This document shows, one piece after another, positions 26,695 through 34,580 of a DNA stretch of 50,489 nucleotides. The position numbers were made by a program, and so were the translations under genes. The notes below the pieces were generated by a model, which worked only from the letters and a program-made list of their open reading frames with translations, made no database searches and was not told the DNA's origin. The stretch comes from Acidobacteriota bacterium (GTDB taxonomy: Bacteria; Acidobacteriota; Terriglobia; Terriglobales; Acidobacteriaceae). Positions within the stretch are counted from its first letter, which is position 1. Every line of letters starts with the position of its first letter. The stretch covers positions 1 to 50,489 of the forward strand of contig JAKBHH010000017.1 of assembly GCA_021836865.1 (NCBI GenBank). Direction: 5' to 3'.

Positions 26695-27224
26695 GGTGTA
26701 ATCCCCTGCTCTTGTAGATCCTTGCGAAGCAAACGTAGGGCGCGGAAGACGCGAAGTTTGACGGCTGCGACGGAGATGCCCAGCGCCTCGGCTACGTCTT
26801 TGTGCGGCAATTCCTCTACCACCGCTAGCACTGCCGCAACCCGCAGCTTGGGAGGCAGCCGCCCGAAGGCCAGCGTTGTCTTGCGGCGAATCTCCGCGGA
26901 AACGCCCGGATCGGCTGCGCGCGGATTGGCCAGATCGTCGGGTAACGCGTCCTCGGGCCGCTGTGTACGCAGCCAGTCCAGCGCCACGCGGGTTGCAATG
27001 CGGCGCGCCCAGGGCTCAAATCCACGCGCGGAATCAAAACGAGCGCGGGCCTTGTAGATGCGCCAGAGTGTCTCGACTGTCAAGTCTTCAGCGGCAGCGG
27101 GGTTGCGCACGATACGCACTACCCACCCGTAAACCGCACGTTGGTGAAGGCGGAAGAGAGCTTCGAAGGCGTCCACATTGCCTTTACGGAATTCATCGAG
27201 GAGGCTGCGCTCTTCGTTTGGCAT
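26691..27224 (-). CDS. ECF-type RNA polymerase sigma factor
   Basis: 177 residues; the ATG at 27224 has GGGGGAG upstream. Region 2 (about 10-80) includes FEALFRLHQRAVYGWVVRIV, AAEDLTVETLWRIYKARARFD and FEPWARRIATRVALDWLR. Region 4 (about 115-170) has LPPKLRVAAVLAVVEELPHKDVAEALGISVAAVKLRVFRALRLLR, a helix-turn-helix that recognises the -35 element. It directs polymerase to a small regulon. A candidate own promoter with the ECF pattern lies upstream, and a coupled small membrane protein follows, so autoregulation is likely. Confidence 0.93.
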   Translation of the reverse strand: MPNEERSLLDEFRKGNVDAFEALFRLHQRAVYGWVVRIVRNPAAAEDLTVETLWRIYKARARFDSARGFEPWARRIATRVALDWLRTQRPEDALPDDLANPRAADPGVSAEIRRKTTLAFGRLPPKLRVAAVLAVVEELPHKDVAEALGISVAAVKLRVFRALRLLRKDLQEQGITP

Positions 27225-27246
27225 CCGTGCTCCCCCTCTGTTTACC

Positions 27247-27274
27247 CTTACGGGCACCGGCGGAGAAAGGTTAC
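27247..27274 (-). promoter_or_regulatory. Candidate ECF promoter of the sigma operon
   Basis: On the minus strand GTAACC (27269-27274) and CGTAAG (27247-27252) are 16 bases apart and 22 bases before the sigma-factor start. An AAC -35 core and CGT -10 core with this spacing is the usual ECF layout, consistent with autoregulation. Match by eye. Confidence 0.5.
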
Positions 27275-27428
27275 ACGCATCCAGCCGACAACGCATTGCG
27301 GAGCCCCTGCGGAAGGTCGCGCTGCGCAACCAAATATACAGGAGTAAAGCGATTTTTAAAGCGAGTTCTGCAGATGCTCCACTTGACAGCCGGCGCTGCC
27401 GGAATTAGCGTTGGCAAGCGGAAGACAA

Positions 27429-27440
27429 GAGAACGTTTTC
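27429..27440 (+). promoter_or_regulatory. LacI-type operator-like site upstream of the GH3 gene
   Basis: GAGAACGTTTTC is a near palindrome centred on CG and fits most defined positions of the LacI/GalR consensus, resembling the araB site at 3960. A weaker relative, AAAGCGATTT, lies at 27346-27355. Both precede the GH3 start at 27488. Binding by the LacI-family protein at 12493-13563 is inferred. Confidence 0.4.
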
Positions 27441-27487
27441 CCGTCGTCTGCGCGCCGGGAAGAATCCAAATGTCCGAGAGGGTTGTG

Positions 27488-30154
27488 ATGAAGAGCTTAG
27501 GATTGCGAATTGCAGCGGCCGGGTTGGCCTGTTGCGCAATGGTGGGAGCGGCCTGGGGACAGGACGCGCAGAAGCCTGCGTACCTTGACACCAACCTGCC
27601 GGCCGAACAGCGCGCCGCCGACCTGGTGCACAGGATGACGCTGGAAGAAAAAGCCAGCCAGCTGGTCAACCAGGCGCGGGCCATTCCCCGGTTGCATGTG
27701 CCGTCGTATGACTGGTGGAGCGAGTCGCTGCACGGCGTGGCTGTCGATGGCACGACGGAGTTCCCGGAGCCCATCGGCCTGGCCGCGACCTTCGATCCGG
27801 CTGCGATTCATCACATGGGGGTGGATATCAGCACCGAGGGGCGCATCAAGTACATGCAGGCGATGCGCGCACAGGGCCACAGCAATATCTTTCAGGGCCT
27901 CGACTTCTGGGCGCCTAACCTCAACATCTTCCGCGATCCCCGCTGGGGCCGCGGCCAGGAGACCTACGGCGAAGACCCCTTCCTCACCGGGCGCATGGCT
28001 GTTGCCTTCGTCACCGGCATGCAGGGCGATGACCCCCGCTACTACCGCGCCATCGCAACGCCCAAGCATTATGCGGTCCACAGCGGCCCCGAGCCCACGC
28101 GCCACAAAGCCAATGTGGACGTGAGCAAGCACGACGAACTGGATACCTACGAACCGGCCTTTCGCGCCGCGGTGACCGAGGGCAAGGCAGGCTCGGTGAT
28201 GTGCGCCTATAACAGCATCAACGGCGAGCCGGCCTGCGCGAATGAGTTCCTTCTGCAGGATCAACTGCGCGGCAAGTGGGGTTTCCAGGGCTACGTGGTA
28301 TCAGACTGCGGCGCGGTGATTGACATCTTCAGCGGCCACCACTACAAGCCCACGCAGGCGGAAGCCTCGGCCATCAGCCTGCAACGCGGCATGGACAACG
28401 AGTGCGCCGACTTCTTTGCCAAGGTGAAGGACGACCACGACTACAAGCCTTACCTCGATGCGGTGAAAGAAGGCTACCTGAAGGAGAGCGACATCGACAC
28501 GGCCGTGACGCGCCTGTTCACTGCGCGCATGAAGCTGGGCCTCTTTGATCCTCCGGCGATGGTGCCCTATACGCACATCAACGAGGATGCGTTGAACAGC
28601 GCCGGCCACAAGGCTCTGGCGCTGCATCTTGCCAACGAGTCGATGGTGCTGTTGAAGAACGATGGCACGCTGCCGCTGAAGACGCAGGGCATCAAGATTG
28701 CGCTGATCGGCCCGCTGGCCAGGCAGACGAAGTTCCTGCTGGGCAACTACAACGGCATTCCTACGCATACGGTCTCGATTTTCGAGGGCATGCAGAACGA
28801 GTTTGCCAATGACACGATTCACTACGTGGAAGGCACACAGTTCCTGAGCAAGAGCGCGGAGCCTGTTCCCGCCGGCGCGCTGAAGGTGGATGGCAAGCCC
28901 GGCGTGAAGGCCACGTACACCGAGCGGCCTCCGATGGATCTGAGCGCGCTGACCGCCAAGCCGAAGGTGCTGGTCTCGCGTAACGAGACCGGCATTGACA
29001 CTTCCGCGCAGGCACTGCCCACTGAAGTCGCGGGCAAGGGAGCGATCGCCATCCACTGGGAAGGCACGCTGACTGCGCCCGAGACGGCGGATTACAACCT
29101 TGGCCTGGAGGCCAACGGCTTCTTCCGCATCTCGCTGGACGGCAAGCCCGTGACCATGGAGTTCCGCGGCGACGAAGTTGCGACGAAACTCGGACTGGTT
29201 CATATGGAAAAGGGCAAGGCCTATCCCATCACAGTGGACTACGCGCAGCCTGATTCCCAGACGACGAGCGCGCGGCTGGTCTGGTCCAAGGTGGACCTGG
29301 CGCCGCAGCCCGAAGCGATTGAAGCGGCGAAGAGCTCCGACGTTGTCGTTGCGGTTGTCGGCATCACCAGCGAGCTGGAAGGCGAAGAGATGCAGGTGAA
29401 GCAGCCCGGATTCCTGGGCGGCGACCGTACCAGCATCGATCTGCCCAAGCCGGAAGAGGACCTGCTCGAGGCGCTGGCTGCAACGGGCAAGCCGCTCGTG
29501 GTGGTGCTGACCAACGGCAGTGCGCTCGGCGTGAACTGGGCCAACGACCACGCCAACGCGATTGTGGACGCGTGGTATCCGGGAGAGGAAGGCGGCGAGG
29601 CCGTTGCGCAGACTCTCTCCGGCTGGAACAACCCTGCTGGCCGTCTGCCGGTCACCTTCTACAAGGATGTGAACCAGCTGCCGCCGTTTGAAGACTACTC
29701 GATGAAGAACCGCACGTATCGGTACTTCACCGGCACGCCGCTTTATCCCTTCGGCTACGGGCTCAGTTACACCAAGTTTGCCTATAGCGGCCTCACGCTG
29801 CCCACGGCGCCGGTTCATGCGGGCGACGCGATGACGGCTGAGGTGACAGTGACCAACACCGGTGACCGCCCGGGCGACGAAGTGGCGCAGCTCTACCTGA
29901 GTTTCCCCAATGTGGCCGGCGCTCCACTGCGCGCTCTGCGTGCTTTCCAGCGTGTGCATCTGGAGCCCGGCGCATCAAAGAAGGTGAGCTTCTATCTCAA
30001 GCCGCGCGACCTGAGCATGGTGACGGAAGCGGGCGAGCCGGTGATTGCCGAGGGCGATTACTCCGTCGCCGTGGGCGGCGGACAACCGAACACAGCGGCG
30101 CCAACGGTTTCGGGAACCTTCAAGGTGAACGGAACGGTGACGCTGCCGGAATAG
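27488..30154 (+). CDS. Secreted GH3 beta-glycosidase with PA14 insert (xylosidase/arabinofuranosidase-like)
   Basis: 888 residues from the ATG at 27488 (GAGAGGG upstream); an in-frame ATG at 27470 is an alternative. A signal peptide ends at AAWGQ near residue 25. The GH3 barrel runs to about 390: WWSESLHGV, FWAPNLNIFRDPRWGRGQETYGEDP, TPKHYAVHSG, and GYVVSDCGAV with the nucleophile Asp273. The second GH3 domain is split by a PA14-type domain (about 465-600), and a fibronectin-like domain closes the protein (about 780-885). YNSINGEPACANEFLL and SDCG resemble plant-type beta-xylosidases. It probably trims xylan or arabinoxylan side chains in the periplasm or outside. This fits araB in the same window and the shared operator type. 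Confidence 0.92.
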   Translation: MKSLGLRIAAAGLACCAMVGAAWGQDAQKPAYLDTNLPAEQRAADLVHRMTLEEKASQLVNQARAIPRLHVPSYDWWSESLHGVAVDGTTEFPEPIGLAATFDPAAIHHMGVDISTEGRIKYMQAMRAQGHSNIFQGLDFWAPNLNIFRDPRWGRGQETYGEDPFLTGRMAVAFVTGMQGDDPRYYRAIATPKHYAVHSGPEPTRHKANVDVSKHDELDTYEPAFRAAVTEGKAGSVMCAYNSINGEPACANEFLLQDQLRGKWGFQGYVVSDCGAVIDIFSGHHYKPTQAEASAISLQRGMDNECADFFAKVKDDHDYKPYLDAVKEGYLKESDIDTAVTRLFTARMKLGLFDPPAMVPYTHINEDALNSAGHKALALHLANESMVLLKNDGTLPLKTQGIKIALIGPLARQTKFLLGNYNGIPTHTVSIFEGMQNEFANDTIHYVEGTQFLSKSAEPVPAGALKVDGKPGVKATYTERPPMDLSALTAKPKVLVSRNETGIDTSAQALPTEVAGKGAIAIHWEGTLTAPETADYNLGLEANGFFRISLDGKPVTMEFRGDEVATKLGLVHMEKGKAYPITVDYAQPDSQTTSARLVWSKVDLAPQPEAIEAAKSSDVVVAVVGITSELEGEEMQVKQPGFLGGDRTSIDLPKPEEDLLEALAATGKPLVVVLTNGSALGVNWANDHANAIVDAWYPGEEGGEAVAQTLSGWNNPAGRLPVTFYKDVNQLPPFEDYSMKNRTYRYFTGTPLYPFGYGLSYTKFAYSGLTLPTAPVHAGDAMTAEVTVTNTGDRPGDEVAQLYLSFPNVAGAPLRALRAFQRVHLEPGASKKVSFYLKPRDLSMVTEAGEPVIAEGDYSVAVGGGQPNTAAPTVSGTFKVNGTVTLPE

Positions 30155-30171
30155 CTTTGAACGCAAAAGGG

Positions 30172-30209
30172 GCGTGGGGCTTGCAGCGCGAGCGTTGCCG
30201 GCCCCACGC
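30172..30209 (+). terminator. Terminator-like hairpin after the GH3 gene
   Basis: GCGTGGGGC (30172-30180) and GCCCCACGC (30201-30209) form a perfect 9-bp stem, 17 bases after the stop, with a 20-base loop that can itself pair partly. AACTTTATCTC follows, a short T-rich tail. A plausible intrinsic terminator. Confidence 0.6.
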
Positions 30210-30390
30210 AACTTTATCTCAACGCGCCCGCCGCGAGCCGCCATTCGGCTGAGCCAGCGGCGGAGACAAGACCCTGCAGTGCGCGTTGCCCAACAACGCC
30301 TGCAGCTTCTTCAGTTTGAGTCCTCATCTTCCGTTCCTTATGACCAAAGGCACAATTCATCGAGACAGATAAATTCTGTTCGGCCCGAGA

Positions 30391-30422
30391 GTATGCCATA
30401 CTATATTCGAAGGATCGAATAT
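30391..30422 (+). promoter_or_regulatory. Double dyad operator upstream of arsR-type gene
   Basis: GTATG-C-CATAC (30391-30401) lies one base from ATATTCGA-AGGA-TCGAATAT (30403-30422), both perfect. ArsR-type repressors bind AT-rich dyads of this second kind near their own promoter. The larger dyad ends 22 bases before the ATG at 30445. Confidence 0.65.
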
Positions 30423-30444
30423 TCAAATGGATCGGAAGGTGGCC

Positions 30445-30789
30445 ATGCCAGACTCATTGCGCCGTTTTAAGGCCGACATCTTCCAGGCGCTTGCGCATCC
30501 TACGCGGATTGCAATTATCGAGCTGCTGGCGAACGGAGAACTCTCTGCCGGCGAGCTCATCGCAAAGCTAGGAATGGAGCAGGCAAATGTCTCTCAACAT
30601 TTGGCAGTGCTCCGGACAAAGCAACTGGTCGTCAATCGCAAGGCAGGGAATCAGGTTTTCTATGCCGTTCGAGACCCCATCATCATTAAGGTTCTTGCTC
30701 TCATGCGGCGCTATTTCCAAAAGAATCTCAAGGGGGCATTGGAGCTGCTGAATGAGATAGATAACATGCCCGCTGATTCTGGCCGATGA
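30445..30789 (+). CDS. ArsR-family transcriptional regulator
   Basis: 114 residues from the ATG at 30445, chosen for the GGAAGG six bases upstream; an ATG at 30427 is next to the operator and has no such site. The winged helix has FQALAHPTRIAIIELLANGELSAGELIAKLGMEQANVSQHLAVLRTKQLVVNRKAGNQVFYAV written across residues about 12-75. The metal-binding ELCVCDL motif of arsenic and cadmium sensors is absent and no Cys is present, so it is not a classic metal sensor. It lies 94 bases before the hydrogenase-4-like genes in the same direction and probably controls them; its signal is unknown. Confidence 0.9.
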   Translation: MPDSLRRFKADIFQALAHPTRIAIIELLANGELSAGELIAKLGMEQANVSQHLAVLRTKQLVVNRKAGNQVFYAVRDPIIIKVLALMRRYFQKNLKGALELLNEIDNMPADSGR

Positions 30790-30883
30790 CAGCTTGCCCT
30801 GCGCTGAGATCGGTACCTGTTCATCTCCAACGGGTAAGCGAATCTATCTTTACTGGGCGATTATTTGAGGTGTTGGTTACAGA

Positions 30884-32959
30884 GTGCAATTGCAGTTTGG
30901 AGGCGACAGAGACTTGGTTTTGAGCGCTTACCATTGGATTTCCGCGCTGGCTGAAGCTCTGGCGGGCCATGAACTCCGCTTCATGCTCTGCATTGTCGCC
31001 GCGTGGATGATTCTAGGCCTTGCGGGCTTCCTGCGGCCCCACAGCATACGATTCGTTGCGCATCTGCTTTTTCCCGCAGGAGGAGTTCTGTGTCTTGGCG
31101 TCGCTGTCCTGGCGGGCTTGTACCTGGGCTCAGGGCGGGGGCCGCAGACTGCGATTCTTCCGCTCGGCCTCCCCGATCTGCCTTTCCACATTCGGTTGGA
31201 TGTGTTGTCAGGGTTCTTTCTCTTGCTGCTGGGTGTGGCCGGCGCCGGCATTTCAACGTTCGCGGCGGGCTACTTCCGCTCGGGCGAGGGCACTGCGCCG
31301 GCATTGCTTGGTCTGCATTATCACCTGTTCCTCGCCAGCATGGCTTTGGTGATGCTTGCCGACGATGCGTACATGTTTATGGTTGCGTGGGAAACGATGG
31401 CCCTCACGTCCTATTTTCTTGTCACCTCCCATCATCGAATTCCCGAAATCCGCCGGGCCGGATTCTTGTACCTGCTCATGGCTCATGTTGGCGCTGTCTG
31501 CATCCTGCTCTGCTTTGGCGTTTTGCAGGGCGGAAGTTGGCAATTCACGTTCGATGCCATGCGCGGCGCTCCTCTTGCTCCGGTCTGGGCAACCACCGCG
31601 TTTCTGCTCGCCCTGTTGGGTTTTGGAGCCAAAGCCGGTCTTGTTCCCATGCATGTGTGGCTCCCGGAAGCGCACCCGGCAGCGCCATCGCCGGTCTCGG
31701 CAATGATGAGCGGAATCATGCTCAAAACCGCAATCTATGGATTGTTGCGGGTCAGCTTCGATCTGCTCAATGTCCGCTTCTGGCAGTGGGGCGCACTTTT
31801 GCTCGGGCTCGGGCTCTTCTCCGCATTGTTCGGTGCAATCTTCGCCGCCGTGCAGACCGACATGAAACGGTTGCTGGCATATTCGTCGATTGAAAATGTT
31901 GGACTGATTTTTACCGGTATCGGCCTTGCGGTCCTCTTTCAGACAAACAACATGCCGCTGTTTGCGGCGCTTGCGCTCACAGCCGCTTTGGTCCATTCCC
32001 TCAACCACTCGCTTTTCAAGAGCCTGCTTTTTCTTACGACCGGTTCAGTGCTCCACGCCACAAGACAGAGGAGTCTTGGAAAACTTGGCGGCCTGATCCG
32101 CCCCATGCCCTGGGTTGCAAGTCTGGCGCTGGTCGGCACACTGTCCATCGCCGGCCTGCCGCCGTTCAACGGCTTTATCTCGGAGTGGTTGTTGCTGCAG
32201 TCGTTTCTTTTCACCCCGCAGCTTCCCCACGCATTTCTCAACATGCTCATCCCGCTCGGAGCCGCGGCTCTTGCGCTTACAGCGGCTCTCGCAGCCTACG
32301 TGATGGTGAAGTTTTACGGTGTGATTTTTCTGGGTCAGCCGCGGGAAGGCTCACTGGAAAGCGCCCACGATGCTAATTGGCTGGAGCGCCTGGGTCTCGG
32401 CTGGCTCGCGTTTGGGTGCATCCTGATCGGCGCCGTGCCGCAACTCGCACTGAATGCGGTGGCACCGGTCACGGGCAAATTGCTGGGCGACTCTGTCAGG
32501 CCCAGTTCCACTGTCTGGTGGATAGCTCCGATTGCACAGCAACAGGCTTCCTATAGCGGACTGATTCTGCTTGCCGGAATTGTTGCGGTTGTGGCTGCAA
32601 CCTTCGTGTTCGTTCGCCTGCTGGCCCACGGGCGCATGCGGCGCACCGCTCCCTGGGACTGCGGTTACCCGTGGCAGAACTCACGCATGCAGGATACGGC
32701 GGAGGGTTTTGGGCAACCAATCCGTCACATGTTCGGAGCGTTCTTTCGCATGGAGCGTCATTTGCCGTCAGCGGCCGACACTGCCCCGCGGTACAGGGTC
32801 TACATTGAAGATCGGCTTTGGCGGGGAATCTATCTGCCCATTGCCCGGGGCGTTCAAGGCCTCGCAGATGCAATCGGAGTCCTGCAACGTGGACGACTTG
32901 CGGTCTACCTGCTCTACAGCTTTCTTACCCTGCTTGGCTTACTGGTGTTCGTCTTATGA
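30884..32959 (+). CDS. hyfB: HyfB-like antiporter-type subunit of a group 4 hydrogenase-related complex
   Basis: 691 residues from the GTG at 30884 (TGAGG ten bases upstream). It belongs to the NuoL/MrpA antiporter family: about 16 membrane helices, with LGFGAKAGLVPMHVWLPEAHPAAPSPVSAMMSG near 245-277 and MKRLLAYSSIENVGLI near 325-340, holding the conserved Lys residues of the ion channel. HSLNHSLFKSLLFLTTGSVLHATRQR follows near 370. The C-terminal part (PWDCGYPWQNSRMQDTAEGFGQPI) is typical of HyfB/HycC. The symbol names the homologue. It probably pumps protons or sodium in the inner membrane. First structural gene of the six-gene cluster; its stop overlaps the next start. Confidence 0.9.
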   Translation: MQLQFGGDRDLVLSAYHWISALAEALAGHELRFMLCIVAAWMILGLAGFLRPHSIRFVAHLLFPAGGVLCLGVAVLAGLYLGSGRGPQTAILPLGLPDLPFHIRLDVLSGFFLLLLGVAGAGISTFAAGYFRSGEGTAPALLGLHYHLFLASMALVMLADDAYMFMVAWETMALTSYFLVTSHHRIPEIRRAGFLYLLMAHVGAVCILLCFGVLQGGSWQFTFDAMRGAPLAPVWATTAFLLALLGFGAKAGLVPMHVWLPEAHPAAPSPVSAMMSGIMLKTAIYGLLRVSFDLLNVRFWQWGALLLGLGLFSALFGAIFAAVQTDMKRLLAYSSIENVGLIFTGIGLAVLFQTNNMPLFAALALTAALVHSLNHSLFKSLLFLTTGSVLHATRQRSLGKLGGLIRPMPWVASLALVGTLSIAGLPPFNGFISEWLLLQSFLFTPQLPHAFLNMLIPLGAAALALTAALAAYVMVKFYGVIFLGQPREGSLESAHDANWLERLGLGWLAFGCILIGAVPQLALNAVAPVTGKLLGDSVRPSSTVWWIAPIAQQQASYSGLILLAGIVAVVAATFVFVRLLAHGRMRRTAPWDCGYPWQNSRMQDTAEGFGQPIRHMFGAFFRMERHLPSAADTAPRYRVYIEDRLWRGIYLPIARGVQGLADAIGVLQRGRLAVYLLYSFLTLLGLLVFVL

Positions 32960-33909
32960 GAGCGATCAGCTTCGTTCGGCAGTTCCTCGAAGTCGTGCTG
33001 GCGATTGCGATCGCACCGTTGTTCACGGGATGGATTGCGCAATGCCGCGCCTGGCTGCAGAATCGTTCAGCGCCGTCGTTGCTGCAGCCGTATCGGATGC
33101 TGCGCAAGCTCTTCTTCAAAGATGTTGTGCTGGCGCAGAATGCCTCAGCGCTCTTTCGGGCAACTCCGTATGTGCTGTTTGGAACAATGGTGCTTGCGGC
33201 GGCGATTATTCCTTCGCTGGTCACCGATCTTCCCCTGGCGCGGGTGGCTGACTCGATTGCGCTCGTTGGACTTTTTGCAACAGCGCGTGTCTTCCTGTCG
33301 CTCGCGGCCATGGATATCGGCACGGCCTTCGGAACCCTCGGCGCGCGCCGGGAGATGATGATTGGCTTCCTTGCGGAACCCGCGCTCCTGATGGTGCTGT
33401 TCAACGCTTTCATGCTCTTTGGGAGCACATCGCTACCCAGTCTGGTAGACGGCTACCGCGCGCATCAGTCAGTTGTCGATCCAAGCGTAATCTTCGCGGC
33501 GGTCGCTTTCGTCATGGTGCTTTTGGCTGAAAACGCTCGAATCCCAATCGACAATCCATCCACTCATCTTGAGTTGACAATGATTCACGAAGCAATGCTG
33601 CTGGAGTATTCAGCACGTCACCTTGCGCTGGTCGAGTGGGCATCGAGCCTCAAGCTTTTCAATTATGCCTGTATCGGATTCGCATTGTTTCTTCCCTGGG
33701 GAATCGCCACACACGGCGCGGATGGCGGCTGGCCGTTGCTGGTTGCTATTGCCGCGTTGCTTGGAAAACTTGTAATCGCCGGCGCGGCGCTCGCGCTGAT
33801 TGAATCGTTGTCGGCCAAGCTGCGAATCTTTCGCGCTCCCGAGTATCTCGCGATGGCTTTTCTGCTCGCAGTGCTCGGCTTGCTCGTTCATCTTTTGCTG
33901 GGGGCATAA
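32956..33909 (+). CDS. hyfC: HyfC/NuoH-like membrane anchor subunit
   Basis: 317 residues from the ATG at 32956, overlapping the hyfB-like stop (ATGA). It is the NuoH family: eight or so helices. PLFTGWIAQCRAWLQNRSAPSLLQPYRMLRKLFFKD near 22-56 is the HycD/HyfC form of the NuoH amphipathic start. ENARIPIDNPSTHLELTMIHEAMLLEYSARHLALVEWAS near 190-230 holds the acidic loop that couples the peripheral arm to the ion path. The subunit anchors the HyfG/HyfI-like module to the membrane. Confidence 0.92.
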   Translation: MRAISFVRQFLEVVLAIAIAPLFTGWIAQCRAWLQNRSAPSLLQPYRMLRKLFFKDVVLAQNASALFRATPYVLFGTMVLAAAIIPSLVTDLPLARVADSIALVGLFATARVFLSLAAMDIGTAFGTLGARREMMIGFLAEPALLMVLFNAFMLFGSTSLPSLVDGYRAHQSVVDPSVIFAAVAFVMVLLAENARIPIDNPSTHLELTMIHEAMLLEYSARHLALVEWASSLKLFNYACIGFALFLPWGIATHGADGGWPLLVAIAALLGKLVIAGAALALIESLSAKLRIFRAPEYLAMAFLLAVLGLLVHLLLGA

Positions 33910-33914
33910 TCAAG

Positions 33915-34580
33915 ATGCACCATTCTGAACTCATCGCCCAGCTGTTGAAGGTCATTGCCGCAGGACTGCTGCTCATCTCGTTTGCCATGCTCGCGAGTCG
34001 CCGTACGCAGCAATTGATCACGCTGTTCGCCTGGCAGGGCGCCATGCTCTTTGTCTCAACCTGCCTTGTGGCCTATAGCTCAGGCCTGACCGAGATGTAT
34101 TACTCCGCAGGACTCACTCTGTTGCTGAAGGTCATTGCCCTGCCGTGGATTCTTCATCGCTTGATCCACCGGCTCGGGGCGCAATGGGACAGCGAGCAGC
34201 TAGTGAATGTGCCTACGACCATGATGGCAGGATTAGCGCTGGTGATCTTTGCCTTTGGATTAGCTCAACCGATAACTTCGATGGCCACAACCATCACGCG
34301 CCACACGCTGGGCATTGCTCTGGCTGTGATCCTGCTTGCCTTCCTGATGATGATTACCCGTCGCAAGGCGGTGACGCAGGTAATTGGCTTTCTTGCCATG
34401 GAGAATGGCCTGTTTTTCGCCGCCACCAGCGCAACGTATGGCATGCCGATGGTCATCGAGTTAGGGATTGCGCTCGATCTGCTCGTCGGTGTCTTTATCC
34501 TGGGTATCTTTTTCTTCCAGATTCGGGAGCAATTCGACAGTCTCGACCTGAGTAACCTGGAATCGCTCAAGGAGGACTGA
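33915..34580 (+). CDS. hyfE: HyfE-like membrane subunit
   Basis: 221 residues, starting five bases after the hyfC-like stop. Strongly hydrophobic with about seven helices, including LKVIAAGLLLISFAMLASRR, YYSAGLTLLLKVIALPWILHRLI and MPMVIELGIALDLLVGVFILGIFFFQI. HyfE is a NuoK-related subunit; MENGLFFAATSATYG and ELGIALDLLVGVF keep the acidic residues of that family. It is followed directly by the HyfF-like gene with no gap. Confidence 0.9.
   Translation: MHHSELIAQLLKVIAAGLLLISFAMLASRRTQQLITLFAWQGAMLFVSTCLVAYSSGLTEMYYSAGLTLLLKVIALPWILHRLIHRLGAQWDSEQLVNVPTTMMAGLALVIFAFGLAQPITSMATTITRHTLGIALAVILLAFLMMITRRKAVTQVIGFLAMENGLFFAATSATYGMPMVIELGIALDLLVGVFILGIFFFQIREQFDSLDLSNLESLKED

Noticed and set aside
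27346-27355. AAAGCGATTT as a second strong LacI-type operator before the GH3 gene
   Set aside because: The outer half-site bases do not match, so it is mentioned only as a weak relative of the site at 27429.
28301-29959. 552-codon open frame antisense to the GH3 gene
   Set aside because: It is a shadow frame in GC-rich coding sequence: His/Arg-rich, no family similarity, and fully inside a well-conserved gene.
30445-30789. Arsenic or cadmium resistance role for the ArsR-type regulator
   Set aside because: It lacks cysteines and the metal-site motif, and no resistance genes lie nearby.
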